The notes under the pieces: generated by a model
Databases searched by the model: none
Seen by the model: only the letters and a program-made list of their open reading frames with translations
What the model was told of the DNA's origin: nothing
Shown: piece after piece, positions 14,918 through 24,065 of the stretch
Numbering within the stretch: position 1 is the stretch's first letter
How the letters are laid out: every line of letters begins with the position of its first letter
Position numbers and translations under genes: made by a program
Origin: Polaribacter sp. BAL334
GTDB taxonomy: Bacteria; Bacteroidota; Bacteroidia; Flavobacteriales; Flavobacteriaceae
Length of the DNA stretch: 41,852 bases
Direction: 5' to 3'
NCBI RefSeq assembly: GCF_015767435.1
Contig: NZ_JADWOV010000306.1
Location: 1 to 41,852, forward strand

Positions 14918-15886
14918 TTGAAAGATTTTTCTACCATTATTGCTACTGCAAAAAATACCATTCTAACTGAAAGCAATGCTATTGCTAATTTAGCAAATTT
15001 TATTGATACAAATTTTGAAAATGCTGTAAAATTTATTTACAATTCCAAAGGAAGAGTAATAGTTACCGGTATTGGAAAAAGTGCCAATATTGCTACAAAA
15101 ATCGTGGCTACATTCAATTCTACAGGAACTCCTGCTGTTTTTATGCACGCTGCTGATGCTATTCATGGCGATTTAGGAAACGTTTTGCAAGACGATGTTG
15201 TCATTTGCATTTCAAAAAGTGGCAACACTCCAGAAATTAAAGTACTGCTTCCTTTGATCAAAAACTATGGAAATAAAATCATTGCCATCACAGGAAATAT
15301 GGATTCTTTTTTAGGAAAAAATGCTGATTTTACCCTGAATACTTTTGTTGAAAAAGAAGCTTGTCCAAACAATTTAGCGCCTACAACAAGCACCACAGCT
15401 CAATTAGTGATGGGTGATGCTTTGGCAGTTTGCTTGTTAGAATTGAAAGAATTTTCAAGTTCGGATTTTGCAAAATACCATCCAGGAGGCGCTTTAGGAA
15501 AGCGTTTGTATTTGCGTGTTTCTGATTTGATTGTCAACAACGAAATGCCTCAAGTAACTGAAAATGATTCCATTGTAAAAGTGATTGTAGAAATTTCGGA
15601 AAAAAGATTGGGAGTAACTGCTGTTGTTGAAAATTCGAAAATTCTTGGAATTATCACAGATGGTGATATTAGACGAATGCTTACAAAATCAACAGAAATC
15701 AATCATTTGACTGCGAAAGATATTATGAGTAAAAATCCAAAAACCATTCAAGAAGATGCTATGGCAATTGAAGCTCTAGACCGAATGGAAACAAATAGTA
15801 TTACTCAAATATTAGTAACAAATCACGATGATAATTATATAGGAGTTGTACATTTACACGATCTAATCAAAGAAGGAATTTTTTAA
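14918..15886 (+). CDS. kdsD: arabinose-5-phosphate isomerase (KpsF/GutQ type)
   Basis: 322 residues from a TTG start; no ATG is available before the conserved region, so TTG is the best start. The SIS domain (about 30-180) contains VIVTGIGKSANIATKIVATF and ICISKSGNTPEI, and two CBS domains follow (about 200-322; LGIITDGDIRRML and NYIGVVHLHDL). The enzyme converts ribulose 5-phosphate to arabinose 5-phosphate, the first step to Kdo for lipopolysaccharide, in the cytoplasm. Its TAA overlaps the ATG of tatC by one base, so they form an operon. Confidence 0.95.
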   Translation: MKDFSTIIATAKNTILTESNAIANLANFIDTNFENAVKFIYNSKGRVIVTGIGKSANIATKIVATFNSTGTPAVFMHAADAIHGDLGNVLQDDVVICISKSGNTPEIKVLLPLIKNYGNKIIAITGNMDSFLGKNADFTLNTFVEKEACPNNLAPTTSTTAQLVMGDALAVCLLELKEFSSSDFAKYHPGGALGKRLYLRVSDLIVNNEMPQVTENDSIVKVIVEISEKRLGVTAVVENSKILGIITDGDIRRMLTKSTEINHLTAKDIMSKNPKTIQEDAMAIEALDRMETNSITQILVTNHDDNYIGVVHLHDLIKEGIF

Positions 15887-16716
15887 TGGCAGCACAACAA
15901 AAAGAAATGTCTTTTTTAGGACATTTAGAAGAATTAAGATGGCATTTAGTAAGAAGTGCAGTTGTAGTAATTATTTTGGCAGTTGGTTTTTTTGTATATT
16001 CTGAGCAAGTGTATGACTATTTTTTATTAGCTCATATTCAATCGGATTTTATTACCTACCAAGTTTTTTGTGACTTTTTTAATTTCTTTGGATTAGATAG
16101 TGATTTTTGCCATGTTTCTTTTTCAGATAAAAAATTGCAAAGTATCGAAGTTACATCACAATTAATGAATTCACTTTGGTCTTCCATTATTTTAGGAGTC
16201 ATTGTGGCGTTTCCTTATTTATTATGGGAAATATGGCGATTTGTTTCTCCAGGATTGACAGAAAAAGAAATTAAAAGTTCTAGAGGATTTATTTTTATTG
16301 CTTCACTCCTATTTTTCATTGGTGTTTGGTTTAGTTTTTATGTAATTGCACCTATCTCAGTTCACTTTTTATACAACTTTCAAATTTCTGATAATATTGT
16401 CAATAGCTTTACGTTACAATCTCATATAAGCTTGGTAACCAATTTATTAATTGGCGTTTCTATCATTTTTGAATTGCCAGTTGTTATTTATTTTTTGACA
16501 AAAATTGGACTTTTAACACCTCAATTTTTAAGAAAATACAGAAAACATTCTTTAGTTGTTGTATTGATTGTTGCTGCAATCATAACGCCTCCAGATATTG
16601 CTAGTCAAATTATTGTTACCATTCCAATTATGATTTTGTATGAAATTGGAATTTTAGTTTCACTTAGAGTTATTAAAAATCAAGAAAAAAATGCACAAAA
16701 AAGTTCAAGAGTTTAA
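15886..16716 (+). CDS. tatC: twin-arginine translocase subunit TatC
   Basis: 276 residues, polytopic inner-membrane protein with six membrane segments. The conserved N-terminal MSFLGHLEELRWHLVRSA contains the Glu and Arg residues that recognise the twin-arginine signal peptide. The third-fourth segment region has the family hallmark FPYLLWEIWRFVSPGLTEKE, and ITPPDIASQ is near the C-terminus. A periplasmic insertion of about 40 residues with several Cys and Phe residues (CDFFNFFGLDSDFCHVSF) lies between the first two segments. It exports folded proteins together with TatA, which is not in the window. It overlaps the next gene by 26 bases. Confidence 0.96.
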   Translation: MAAQQKEMSFLGHLEELRWHLVRSAVVVIILAVGFFVYSEQVYDYFLLAHIQSDFITYQVFCDFFNFFGLDSDFCHVSFSDKKLQSIEVTSQLMNSLWSSIILGVIVAFPYLLWEIWRFVSPGLTEKEIKSSRGFIFIASLLFFIGVWFSFYVIAPISVHFLYNFQISDNIVNSFTLQSHISLVTNLLIGVSIIFELPVVIYFLTKIGLLTPQFLRKYRKHSLVVVLIVAAIITPPDIASQIIVTIPIMILYEIGILVSLRVIKNQEKNAQKSSRV

Positions 16717-17038
16717 CGAGTATCGTCAAAAAATGAATGAGAAAATTCTGGCAACTGATAATAAAGTTATCAAAAGAATTTTCAATTTAGATACCAATAC
16801 GTATACTGAAGGCCATTTATCAGTCAAAACCAAAGAATTATTAGGTTTGGTGGCATCAGCTGTTTTACGATGCGATGATTGCATTGCCTATCACCTAGAA
16901 ACAGCGTATAAAAATGGCGTTACAAAAGAAGAAATGATGGAAACCATGTCTATTGCAACGTTGGTTGGAGGTACCATTGTGATTCCGCATTTGCGAAGAG
17001 CTGTCGAATTTTGGGAGGCTTTAGAAAGTGAGAATTAA
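16691..17038 (+). CDS. carboxymuconolactone decarboxylase / AhpD-like protein
   Basis: 115 residues. The central motif is CDDCIAYHLETAYKNG with Cys61, Cys64 and His68, the C-x-x-C-x3-H redox site of AhpD-like members of the carboxymuconolactone decarboxylase family, and the helical part EEMMETMSIATLVGG-x2-V-I-P-H follows. Such proteins act as thiol-dependent alkylhydroperoxidase-type reductases; the physiological substrate is unknown. It starts inside the end of tatC (26-base overlap), which makes it the third gene of the kdsD operon. Confidence 0.88.
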   Translation: MHKKVQEFNEYRQKMNEKILATDNKVIKRIFNLDTNTYTEGHLSVKTKELLGLVASAVLRCDDCIAYHLETAYKNGVTKEEMMETMSIATLVGGTIVIPHLRRAVEFWEALESEN

Positions 17039-17137
17039 TTGATTTTCTATTTTTAAGAGCAAATTAAGATTCACAAAAAATCAAAATTGGTACATTTACT
17101 TTATAATTCAAATAATAGTTAACCTAGTTTTCAAAAA

Positions 17138-17875
17138 ATGATTTTAAGAGCTGAAAACATCCAAAAAATTTACGGAAGCAGAAAAGTAGTTCAAGGAATT
17201 TCTTTGGAGGTAAAACAAGGAGAAATCATAGGTTTATTGGGACCAAATGGTGCTGGAAAAACAACTTGTTTTTACATGATTGTGGGTATGATCAAACCCA
17301 ATGAAGGTCATATTTATTTGAATGATGAAGAAATAACCAATGATGCCATGTACAGACGTGCTCAAAAAGGCATTGGATATTTGGCACAAGAAGCTTCTGT
17401 TTTTAGAAAACTTTCTGTGGAAGACAATATCATGTCTGTATTGCAATTCACCAAACTTTCTAAATCAGATCAAAAAAAGAAACTAGAATCTTTAATTGAA
17501 GAATTTCACATTGGCCACGTTCGAAAAAATCGTGGAGATTTATTATCTGGTGGTGAAAGACGAAGAACAGAAATTGCTCGTTGTTTGGCTTCTGATCCAA
17601 ATTTTATTTTGTTAGATGAACCTTTTGCAGGTGTTGATCCAATTGCTGTTGAAGACATTCAAAATATTGTAGCACATTTAAAAGATCGAAATATCGGAAT
17701 TTTAATTACAGATCATGATGTGCAAGCAACCTTAGCAATTACTGACAAAACTTATTTGATGTATAATGGTAGCATCCTAAAAGAAGGAACTCCTGAAGAA
17801 TTGGCTGCAGATGAAATGGTGCGTAAAGTGTATCTTGGCAAAGATTTTGAACTCAAAAAGAAAAAAGTCCTTTAA
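17138..17875 (+). CDS. lptB: LPS export ABC transporter ATPase LptB
   Basis: 245 residues. LptB drives extraction of lipopolysaccharide from the inner membrane with LptF and LptG. The sequence begins MILRAENIQKIYGSRKVVQG. Walker A is GPNGAGKTT from residue 35, the Q-loop region GIGYLAQEASVFRKLSV is typical of LptB rather than generic ABC ATPases, the signature is LLSGGERRRTEIARCL, Walker B is FILLDEPFAGVDPIAV, and the switch is ITDHDV. Length is usual for LptB. Its stop codon overlaps that of convergent pssA by four bases. Confidence 0.95.
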   Translation: MILRAENIQKIYGSRKVVQGISLEVKQGEIIGLLGPNGAGKTTCFYMIVGMIKPNEGHIYLNDEEITNDAMYRRAQKGIGYLAQEASVFRKLSVEDNIMSVLQFTKLSKSDQKKKLESLIEEFHIGHVRKNRGDLLSGGERRRTEIARCLASDPNFILLDEPFAGVDPIAVEDIQNIVAHLKDRNIGILITDHDVQATLAITDKTYLMYNGSILKEGTPEELAADEMVRKVYLGKDFELKKKKVL

Positions 17876-18621
17876 GCTTTTTTAAACAAATTATTTACCA
17901 TTGATAAAACTACATAAAAAGTAATTATCATCGGAATTGCCATATATTTCAACAAAACAATCATTGCTCCTGAAACTGCAAGAAACACATATTTCACTAG
18001 GTTCTTTTTCAAAGAAAAGTTTTTAAATTTTAGAGAAAAAAGCGGAATTTCTGCATTCATTAAAAAACTTAAGACTACTGTAATTCCTATTAAAAAATTA
18101 TTATTTAATAGCAACGTTTTCACCATTTCAATATCCGTAGTTTGATAAATTAAGGGTAATGAAATCACAAATAAACTCATGGCTGGTGTTGGCAAACCAA
18201 TAAATGAATCTGTTTGTCTGGTGTCTATATTAAACTTTGCCAAACGATATGCAGCTGCAAGTGTTACTAAAAATGCGACATAAGGTAACAATCCAAATTT
18301 CGGTTCAAATTGTCCAAAAGAAATTTCCATTTCTACATTTGGACCATTGATAACATTGGTTTTGATCAAAAAAAACATCAATAATCCAGGTACAACTCCA
18401 CTTGTAACAACATCTGCCAATGAATCTAATTGTTTCCCAAGTTCACCACTAACTCCTAAAATGCGCGCTACAAATCCATCTAAAAAATCAAAAAGAATTC
18501 CGATTGCAACAAAAATTGCAGTCATTTCATAAAATCCTTTTACAGCATACATTGCTGCAACTGCACCACAAAAAAGATTGGCTAATGTTAATAAATTTGG
18601 AATATAACTTTTGATTTTCAT
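17872..18621 (-). CDS. pssA: CDP-diacylglycerol-serine O-phosphatidyltransferase
   Basis: 249 residues, integral membrane protein with six or more segments. It has the CDP-alcohol phosphotransferase signature D-G-x2-A-R-x8-G-x3-D-x3-D in DGFVARILGVSGELGKQLDS followed by LAD (near residues 48-71). Together with LLTLANLFCGAVAA at the start, this marks the short type II phosphatidylserine synthase of Bacteroidota and Firmicutes. It makes phosphatidylserine, the precursor of phosphatidylethanolamine, at the inner membrane. Its stop overlaps that of lptB, and it is divergent from the hydrolase gene at 18722. Confidence 0.93.
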   Translation of the reverse strand: MKIKSYIPNLLTLANLFCGAVAAMYAVKGFYEMTAIFVAIGILFDFLDGFVARILGVSGELGKQLDSLADVVTSGVVPGLLMFFLIKTNVINGPNVEMEISFGQFEPKFGLLPYVAFLVTLAAAYRLAKFNIDTRQTDSFIGLPTPAMSLFVISLPLIYQTTDIEMVKTLLLNNNFLIGITVVLSFLMNAEIPLFSLKFKNFSLKKNLVKYVFLAVSGAMIVLLKYMAIPMIITFYVVLSMVNNLFKKA

Positions 18622-18674
18622 TGGTTAGTTGATTGTATTGATAGGCTAAAGTAAGAAATCTATTGAAAGTGCTT

Positions 18675-18706
18675 TTGTGTTTTCAATCATTTTTTTCTCA
18701 TATTTG
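18675..18706 (+). promoter_or_regulatory. promoter of the YheT-type hydrolase gene
   Basis: TTG at 18675-18677 and CATATTTG at 18699-18706 with a 21-base spacer; one mismatch to TAnnTTTG. The ATG at 18722 follows after only 15 bases, so the leader would be very short. Confidence 0.45.
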
Positions 18707-18721
18707 TAAAAAATACGTCAT

Positions 18722-19705
18722 ATGCCCGTCTTTACATCCGATTTTTTACCAACTATTCCTTTCAGAAACAGTCATTTCAATACGATGTATAGACCATTGT
18801 TCATGAAAGATATTGCCAAGTATTCTCGAAAAAGAATCACCACTTGGGATGATGATTTTATTGATTTGGATTTTTCATTCGTTGGTTCAGATAGCTTAGC
18901 TGTTTTAATTCATGGTTTGGAAGGAAGTTCAGATTCCAAATACATGACTTCAACAACCAATCATTTGAATGCTAAAGAATTAGATACTGTTTGTTTCAAT
19001 TTACGCAGTTGCAGTGGCGAAGATAATTTACTTTTATCAACCTATCACAGTGGAAAATCAGAAGATGTTGATTTTGTCGTAAATCATTTATTAGACAATT
19101 ATGATTATAAAAACATCATAATTATTGGTTTTAGTTTGGGAGGAAATCTAACATTAAAATACTTGGGCGAAAAAAGTGATGAAATTTCACCAACAATCAA
19201 AGGTGGAATTGCAGTTTCTGTACCAATTGACATTGCCAGTGCTGAAAAGGAAATGGACAAAATAAAGAACAAACTCTATCTCGAAGTTTTTTTTAAAACC
19301 ATGAAAACCAAGGTTTTGGAAAAAGCATACAAATTTCCTGAATTTCAGTTGGATAAAGACAAATTATTCAAAGCAACCAAATTCAAACATTTAGAGCATT
19401 TATATACAGTACCTGTTTTTGGCTTTGAAAGTCCAGAAGATTATTGGGAAAAAGCGAGTTCAAAACCATATATTTTAGCAATCAAAAAACCAACACTTTT
19501 GATCAATGCAAAAGACGATACTTTTTTATCAAAAGAATGTTTTCCTTTTGAAGAAGCTCATCATTCACCTTTTTTTCACTTAGAAACTCCAAAATATGGT
19601 GGTCATGTTGGTTTTATAAACTCTTTTAAAGCATATGAAAACATGTGGTTGGAAGATCGAATTGCACGTTTTATCAAAGAAAATATTCAAATTCCGATTT
19701 TGTAA
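18722..19705 (+). CDS. alpha/beta hydrolase of the YheT (UPF0017, ABHD1/2/3-like) family
   Basis: 327 residues. The start has FRNSHFNTMYRPLF as in YheT proteins. HGLEGSSDSKY is the oxyanion region, the nucleophile elbow is IGFSLGGN with Ser138, then LLINAKDDTFL supplies the acid, and YGGHVGF the catalytic His. All triad positions are present, in contrast to the two paralogues at 8096-9865. The family probably acts on lipids or esters; the substrate is unknown. No signal peptide. Confidence 0.92.
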   Translation: MPVFTSDFLPTIPFRNSHFNTMYRPLFMKDIAKYSRKRITTWDDDFIDLDFSFVGSDSLAVLIHGLEGSSDSKYMTSTTNHLNAKELDTVCFNLRSCSGEDNLLLSTYHSGKSEDVDFVVNHLLDNYDYKNIIIIGFSLGGNLTLKYLGEKSDEISPTIKGGIAVSVPIDIASAEKEMDKIKNKLYLEVFFKTMKTKVLEKAYKFPEFQLDKDKLFKATKFKHLEHLYTVPVFGFESPEDYWEKASSKPYILAIKKPTLLINAKDDTFLSKECFPFEEAHHSPFFHLETPKYGGHVGFINSFKAYENMWLEDRIARFIKENIQIPIL

Positions 19706-19769
19706 ACAATATCTCTCAAAATCGACTGTTATTTTACTAGGTTTTTAGATATTTGTTATTCAATTTTTG

Positions 19770-20846
19770 ATGTCCTTGAAATATAAAATTTTACTTCTTT
19801 CAATGCTATTTCCAATACTTCTAAAGGCACAAGCTTTTAGAAATTATTCCAACGAATTTTTAACAATTGGTGTGGATGCTGCTGCTTTAGGAATGAGCAA
19901 AGCTGTGGTGGCAACTACGAATAATGTAAACGCAATGTATTGGAATCCAGCTGGTTTGGCAGGCATTGAAGACTATCAAGGTTCGTTAATGCATGCTTCT
20001 TATTTTGCAGGAATTGCCAATTACAATTATGCGGCTTTTGCCATGCCAATTGATCAAAAAAGCGCTTTGGGTTTTTCTGTAATTCGATTTGGTGTGGATG
20101 ATATTTTAAACACAACTGAGTTGATTGATGGTGATGGAAATATTGATTTTAACAGAGTGAGTCTATTTTCTGCTGCTGATTATGCTTTCAATGTTGCGTA
20201 TGCTAGAGATTTGATTTTTAAAGATGTAAAATTTGGTGTCAATGCCAAAGTTGTTCGCAGAATTATTGGTGAATTTGCTACTTCTTGGGGTTTTGGTTTT
20301 GATGCTGGAATCCAATTTGAACGAAATGATTGGCATTTTGGGCTGATGGTTCGCGATATTACCACCACTTTTAATAGTTGGAGTATCAATGAAACTGAGT
20401 TTGAAAAAATCAAAAATGCAATTCCTGGGCAAAATCAAGAATTGCCAGAAACTACTGAAATTACCAAACCAAAAGTGCAAATAGGTGTTGCTAAAAATTT
20501 CCGAATTGGGCGATTTTTTAATTTGTTATCAGAAGTGGATTTGAACATACGTTTTGCCAAAACAAATGATGTTATTTCCACAGATTTTGCAAGTATTGAT
20601 CCTGCAATCGGCTTTCAATTGGATTACGAACGCATTGCTTTTTTACGATTGGGTATTGGAAATTTTCAAAATACAACCGAATTTGATAACTCAAAATCAT
20701 TGTCTATGCAACCAAATTTTGGATTGGGATTCATATACAAAGGCATTCAAGTAGATTATGCATTGACAAATATTGGCAGTGTTGGAAATGCATTATTTTC
20801 GAATATTTTCTCTATCACGTTTGATTATAGCTTTTTTAGAAGATAA
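19770..20846 (+). CDS. PorV/PorQ-family outer-membrane beta-barrel protein
   Basis: 358 residues from the ATG at 19770; a TTG one codon upstream is less likely. A signal peptide (LLLSMLFPILLKAQA) is followed by FLTIGVDAAALGMSKAVVA and AMYWNPAGLAGI, the N-terminal signature of the PorV/PorQ (UPF0164) group. The rest is made of amphipathic strands and ends with an aromatic residue pair followed by Arg-Arg (YSFFRR), as in a beta-barrel. PorV itself acts in type IX secretion as a shuttle for cargo; this one belongs to the broader family, so a role in secretion is possible but not shown. It is followed after five bases by the DUF4105 gene. Confidence 0.85.
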   Translation: MSLKYKILLLSMLFPILLKAQAFRNYSNEFLTIGVDAAALGMSKAVVATTNNVNAMYWNPAGLAGIEDYQGSLMHASYFAGIANYNYAAFAMPIDQKSALGFSVIRFGVDDILNTTELIDGDGNIDFNRVSLFSAADYAFNVAYARDLIFKDVKFGVNAKVVRRIIGEFATSWGFGFDAGIQFERNDWHFGLMVRDITTTFNSWSINETEFEKIKNAIPGQNQELPETTEITKPKVQIGVAKNFRIGRFFNLLSEVDLNIRFAKTNDVISTDFASIDPAIGFQLDYERIAFLRLGIGNFQNTTEFDNSKSLSMQPNFGLGFIYKGIQVDYALTNIGSVGNALFSNIFSITFDYSFFRR

Positions 20847-20851
20847 TTTCT

Positions 20852-22027
20852 ATGATAAAAAAATACGCTTTCCTCCTATTTTTTTTACTGATTTTCAAAT
20901 CATTACAAGGACAAGTACAACTTTCTGTATATTCCGAAATTAGCATTGTTACTGCAGGTCCAGGAACGGAATTGTACGAAGCTTTTGGGCATTCAGCCAT
21001 CAGAGTAAAAGATCCCATGTTGCAATTGGATTTGATTTACAATTATGGAATGTTTGATTTCAATCAACCAAATTTTTATTCAAATTTTGTCAAAGGAAAA
21101 TTATTATACAGTTTAGGAAGATATCCTTTTGATTATTTTTTAGCTTCGTATCAGCAAGATAAACGTTGGGTAAAACAGCAAGTGTTGAATTTGAATCAAG
21201 ATGAAAAACAAGCATTTTTTAAGTTTCTAGAAATCAATGCACTTCCTCAAAATAGCAATTATTTATACGATCCGTATTTTGACAATTGCGCTACAAAATT
21301 GGGAGATATTACTAAGACTATTTTAAATAAAAAGCTTGTTTTTAATGATGAACATCTTCCAAAAAATCAATCTTTCAGACAATTAATGAATCAAGAAATT
21401 CCTTGGAATTCTTGGGGAAGTTTTGGAATCAATGTGGCTTTAGGAAGCAAATTAGACCAAAAAGCTACAGCTGAAGGAACTATGTATTTGCCAAAATATG
21501 TATATGCAATCTTTAAAAATAGTACTATTAAGATAGATTCAAAATCAGAAAATTTGGTAAAAAGAGAAGATATATTGCTGAATTTTGAAGAAATTACACC
21601 AAAAAAATCCATTTTTAGTCCATTGTTGATTTTCTTACTTTTTTCAATTTTCGGAATTTTCATCACTTTTAGAGATGTTCAAAAGAATAAAAGAACCAAA
21701 TTGCTCGATTTTACCATTTTCTTTTTCTCAGGAATTATTGGATTACTGATTGTGTTTTTATGGTTTTTTACCAATCATTCAACAACACCCAACAATTTCA
21801 ACTTTTTATGGGCTTTTGCTCCTAACTTTTTGATTGCATTTTTACTTTTAAAACAACATCCACCAAAATGGATTTCAAAATATGCGTTATTATTACTGCT
21901 TTTTTTAAGCCTAATTCCCATTTTTTGGTTGTTAAAAATTCAAGAATTTCCAATAGCAGTAATTCCTTTACTCCTATTATTTGCAGTAAGGTTTTGGTTT
22001 TTAGCTAGAAAAAACCGTTACAATTAA
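20852..22027 (+). CDS. DUF4105 protein with C-terminal membrane segments
   Basis: 391 residues. A signal peptide ends near LQGQ (residue 20), then the DUF4105 domain: GPGTELYEAFGHSAIRV with the conserved His, LIYNYGMFDF, and YDPYFDNCATKLGD with the conserved Asn-Cys. The His and the later Cys suggest a papain-like (NlpC/P60-related) fold; activity is unproven. The C-terminal 140 residues hold five hydrophobic segments, among them LLIFLLFSIFGIFITF, so a periplasmic catalytic domain is anchored in the inner membrane. The gene is five bases after the PorV-like gene. Confidence 0.85.
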   Translation: MIKKYAFLLFFLLIFKSLQGQVQLSVYSEISIVTAGPGTELYEAFGHSAIRVKDPMLQLDLIYNYGMFDFNQPNFYSNFVKGKLLYSLGRYPFDYFLASYQQDKRWVKQQVLNLNQDEKQAFFKFLEINALPQNSNYLYDPYFDNCATKLGDITKTILNKKLVFNDEHLPKNQSFRQLMNQEIPWNSWGSFGINVALGSKLDQKATAEGTMYLPKYVYAIFKNSTIKIDSKSENLVKREDILLNFEEITPKKSIFSPLLIFLLFSIFGIFITFRDVQKNKRTKLLDFTIFFFSGIIGLLIVFLWFFTNHSTTPNNFNFLWAFAPNFLIAFLLLKQHPPKWISKYALLLLLFLSLIPIFWLLKIQEFPIAVIPLLLLFAVRFWFLARKNRYN

Positions 22028-22045
22028 TTCTGAAATCTTTTTTTG

Positions 22046-23560
22046 ATGAAAAACAAGCAACTTATTGAGTGTGTTCCCAATATTAGCGAAGGAAATGATC
22101 TTGAAAAAATTCAAGAAATTGCCCATGTTGTAAAGTCTGTGAAAGGAGTTCAATTACTCAATATTGATTCTGGAAATGCGGCTAATAGAACAGTATTTAC
22201 GTTTGTTGGTGAACCAGAAAATGTGGTGGAAGCAGCATTTTTACTCATCAAAAAAGCATCAGAATTGATTGATATGAGCATTCAAAAAGGAACACATCCA
22301 AGATTTGGTGCTACAGATGTATGTCCTTTAATTCCTATTGCCAATATTTCAATGGAAGAAACCGTTAAATATGCGCATAAATTGGGTGAAAAAGTAGGAA
22401 AAGAGTTGGGGATTTCTGGCTATTTTTATGAATTTGCTTCCATAGAAGAACAGAAAAAAAACTTAGCGTCCATTCGTTCAGGAGAATACGAAGGATTGCA
22501 AGAAAAAATCAAAAAAAACAATTGGCAACTCGATTTTGGCCCCAAAAAATACAATGAACAAATTCGAAAATCAGGAATTACTGCCATTGGTGCTCGCAAT
22601 TTTTTGATAGCTTACAATCTAAATTTGAATTCAACATCAGTCAAATTAGCCAATCAAATTGCTTCTAAAATAAGAGAATCAGGAAGTTTGGTAACACATG
22701 AAAATGGTGAAACTGTCAGAATTCCTGGGAAATTAAAAGCTGTGAAAGCCATTGGTTGGTTTTTAGAAGATTTTGGAATTGCGCAAGTTTCTTGTAATTT
22801 GACAAATTTTCAACTCAATTCCATGCATCAAGTTTTTGATGAAGCTACTAAAATTGGGGATGAAATTGGCGTAAAAATCACAGGTTCAGAATTGATTGGT
22901 TTGATGCCTTTACAAGCAATGATAGCTGCAGCTGATTTTTTCTTGACCCTAGAAAATAGATCAACTTCAATTGCTGAAGATGAAAAAATAAAGATTGCCA
23001 TTGAAAAGTTAGGCTTGAATGATATTAAACCTTTTCATCCAAAAGAACGAATTATAGAATATGCCATGAACAATGTGCAAACGGAAATTGAAATTATCCC
23101 TTTTGAAAATCAATATTCAAAAGATTTTTACGAATTGAATGCAGAATGGCTTCGCAATTATTTTTATATAGAACCTTATGATGAGCAAGTTTTGAGTCAT
23201 CCAAAAGAATATATTTTAGACAAAGGTGGATTTATTTTCTTAGCAAAATACCAAAATGAAATTGTGGGAGTTGTTTCAATCATCAATCAAAAAGATTTTT
23301 TTGAATTGAGTAAAATGGCTGTAAAACCTAATTTTAGAGGTCAAAAAATTGGAGAAATGCTTGTGAAATATTGCTTAGATTTTGGAAAAAATCAAGGTTG
23401 GGAAAGCATTACTTTATATTCCAATCGAAAATTGATTCCTGCAATAACTTTGTACGAAAAAATTGGGTTTAAAGAAGTTCCTTTGGAAACAAACGCACAT
23501 TACAATCGTGCAGATATAAAAATGATTTTTGAAATCGATTCGTTTTATACAAAACTTTGA
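22046..23560 (+). CDS. glutamate formimidoyltransferase fused to a GNAT acetyltransferase
   Basis: 504 residues from ATG 22046. Residues 1-340 are a complete formiminotransferase: LIECVPNISEGND at the start, QKGTHPRFGATDVCPLIP with the catalytic-type His84, and FLIAYNLNLNS and LMPLQAMIAAADFF later. This enzyme moves the formimino group from formiminoglutamate to tetrahydrofolate in histidine breakdown. In place of the usual cyclodeaminase comes a GNAT domain (about 345-504) with the acetyl-CoA loop VKPNFRGQKIGEMLVKY and LYEKIGFKEVP. The reading frame is continuous. The GNAT substrate is unknown. It overlaps convergent aroQ by 16 bases. Confidence 0.93.
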   Translation: MKNKQLIECVPNISEGNDLEKIQEIAHVVKSVKGVQLLNIDSGNAANRTVFTFVGEPENVVEAAFLLIKKASELIDMSIQKGTHPRFGATDVCPLIPIANISMEETVKYAHKLGEKVGKELGISGYFYEFASIEEQKKNLASIRSGEYEGLQEKIKKNNWQLDFGPKKYNEQIRKSGITAIGARNFLIAYNLNLNSTSVKLANQIASKIRESGSLVTHENGETVRIPGKLKAVKAIGWFLEDFGIAQVSCNLTNFQLNSMHQVFDEATKIGDEIGVKITGSELIGLMPLQAMIAAADFFLTLENRSTSIAEDEKIKIAIEKLGLNDIKPFHPKERIIEYAMNNVQTEIEIIPFENQYSKDFYELNAEWLRNYFYIEPYDEQVLSHPKEYILDKGGFIFLAKYQNEIVGVVSIINQKDFFELSKMAVKPNFRGQKIGEMLVKYCLDFGKNQGWESITLYSNRKLIPAITLYEKIGFKEVPLETNAHYNRADIKMIFEIDSFYTKL

Positions 23561-23958
23561 ATCGCCAATTCATATCCTTTTAGACCAAAACCTACAATAA
23601 TTCCTTTCGCATTTGGCGCAATAAAACTGTGATGACGAAATTCCTCACGTGCGTGAATATTGGAAATATGTACTTCAACAACAGGCGTTTGAATGGCTTT
23701 AACGGCATCACCAATGCCAACAGAAGTATGCGTATAAGCTGCTGCATTTAAAATAATTCCATCAAAATCAAACCCAACTTCGTGGAGTTTATCAATAATT
23801 TCACCTTCGATATTTGATTGAAAATAATGCAATTCTAGGTGTTGAAATTTTTGTTTCAAGGTATCAAAATACATTTCAAAAGTTTCATTGCCATAAATTG
23901 TTGGCTCTCTTTTCCCTAAGAGATTCAAATTTGGCCCGTTGATTATTAGTAGTTTCAT
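23545..23958 (-). CDS. aroQ: type II 3-dehydroquinate dehydratase
   Basis: 137 residues. The start LLIINGPNLNLLGKREPTIY carries the catalytic loop with the conserved Arg and Tyr; FQSNIEGEIIDKLHE, NAAAYTHTSVGIGDAV and VEVHISNIHAREEFRHHS are the other conserved blocks with the catalytic His. This small dodecameric enzyme forms 3-dehydroshikimate in the shikimate pathway, in the cytoplasm. The 3' end overlaps the fusion gene by 16 bases. Confidence 0.96.
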   Translation of the reverse strand: MKLLIINGPNLNLLGKREPTIYGNETFEMYFDTLKQKFQHLELHYFQSNIEGEIIDKLHEVGFDFDGIILNAAAYTHTSVGIGDAVKAIQTPVVEVHISNIHAREEFRHHSFIAPNAKGIIVGFGLKGYELAIQSFV

Positions 23959-23982
23959 ACCTCAAAAATACAATTTATTCAA

Positions 23983-24016
23983 CAAAAAAAAACGGAAACT
24001 TTTAAGTTTCCGTTTT
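23983..24016 (-). terminator. terminator of the secreted beta-propeller gene
   Basis: 11-bp perfect stem AAAACGGAAAC / GTTTCCGTTTT (23989-23999 and 24006-24016) followed on the minus strand by a T-run (A-run at 23983-23990). Confidence 0.85.
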
Positions 24017-24065
24017 GGATATGACGTATGATAAATAGTTTAAGCAATATCACGTTTATCCATAT

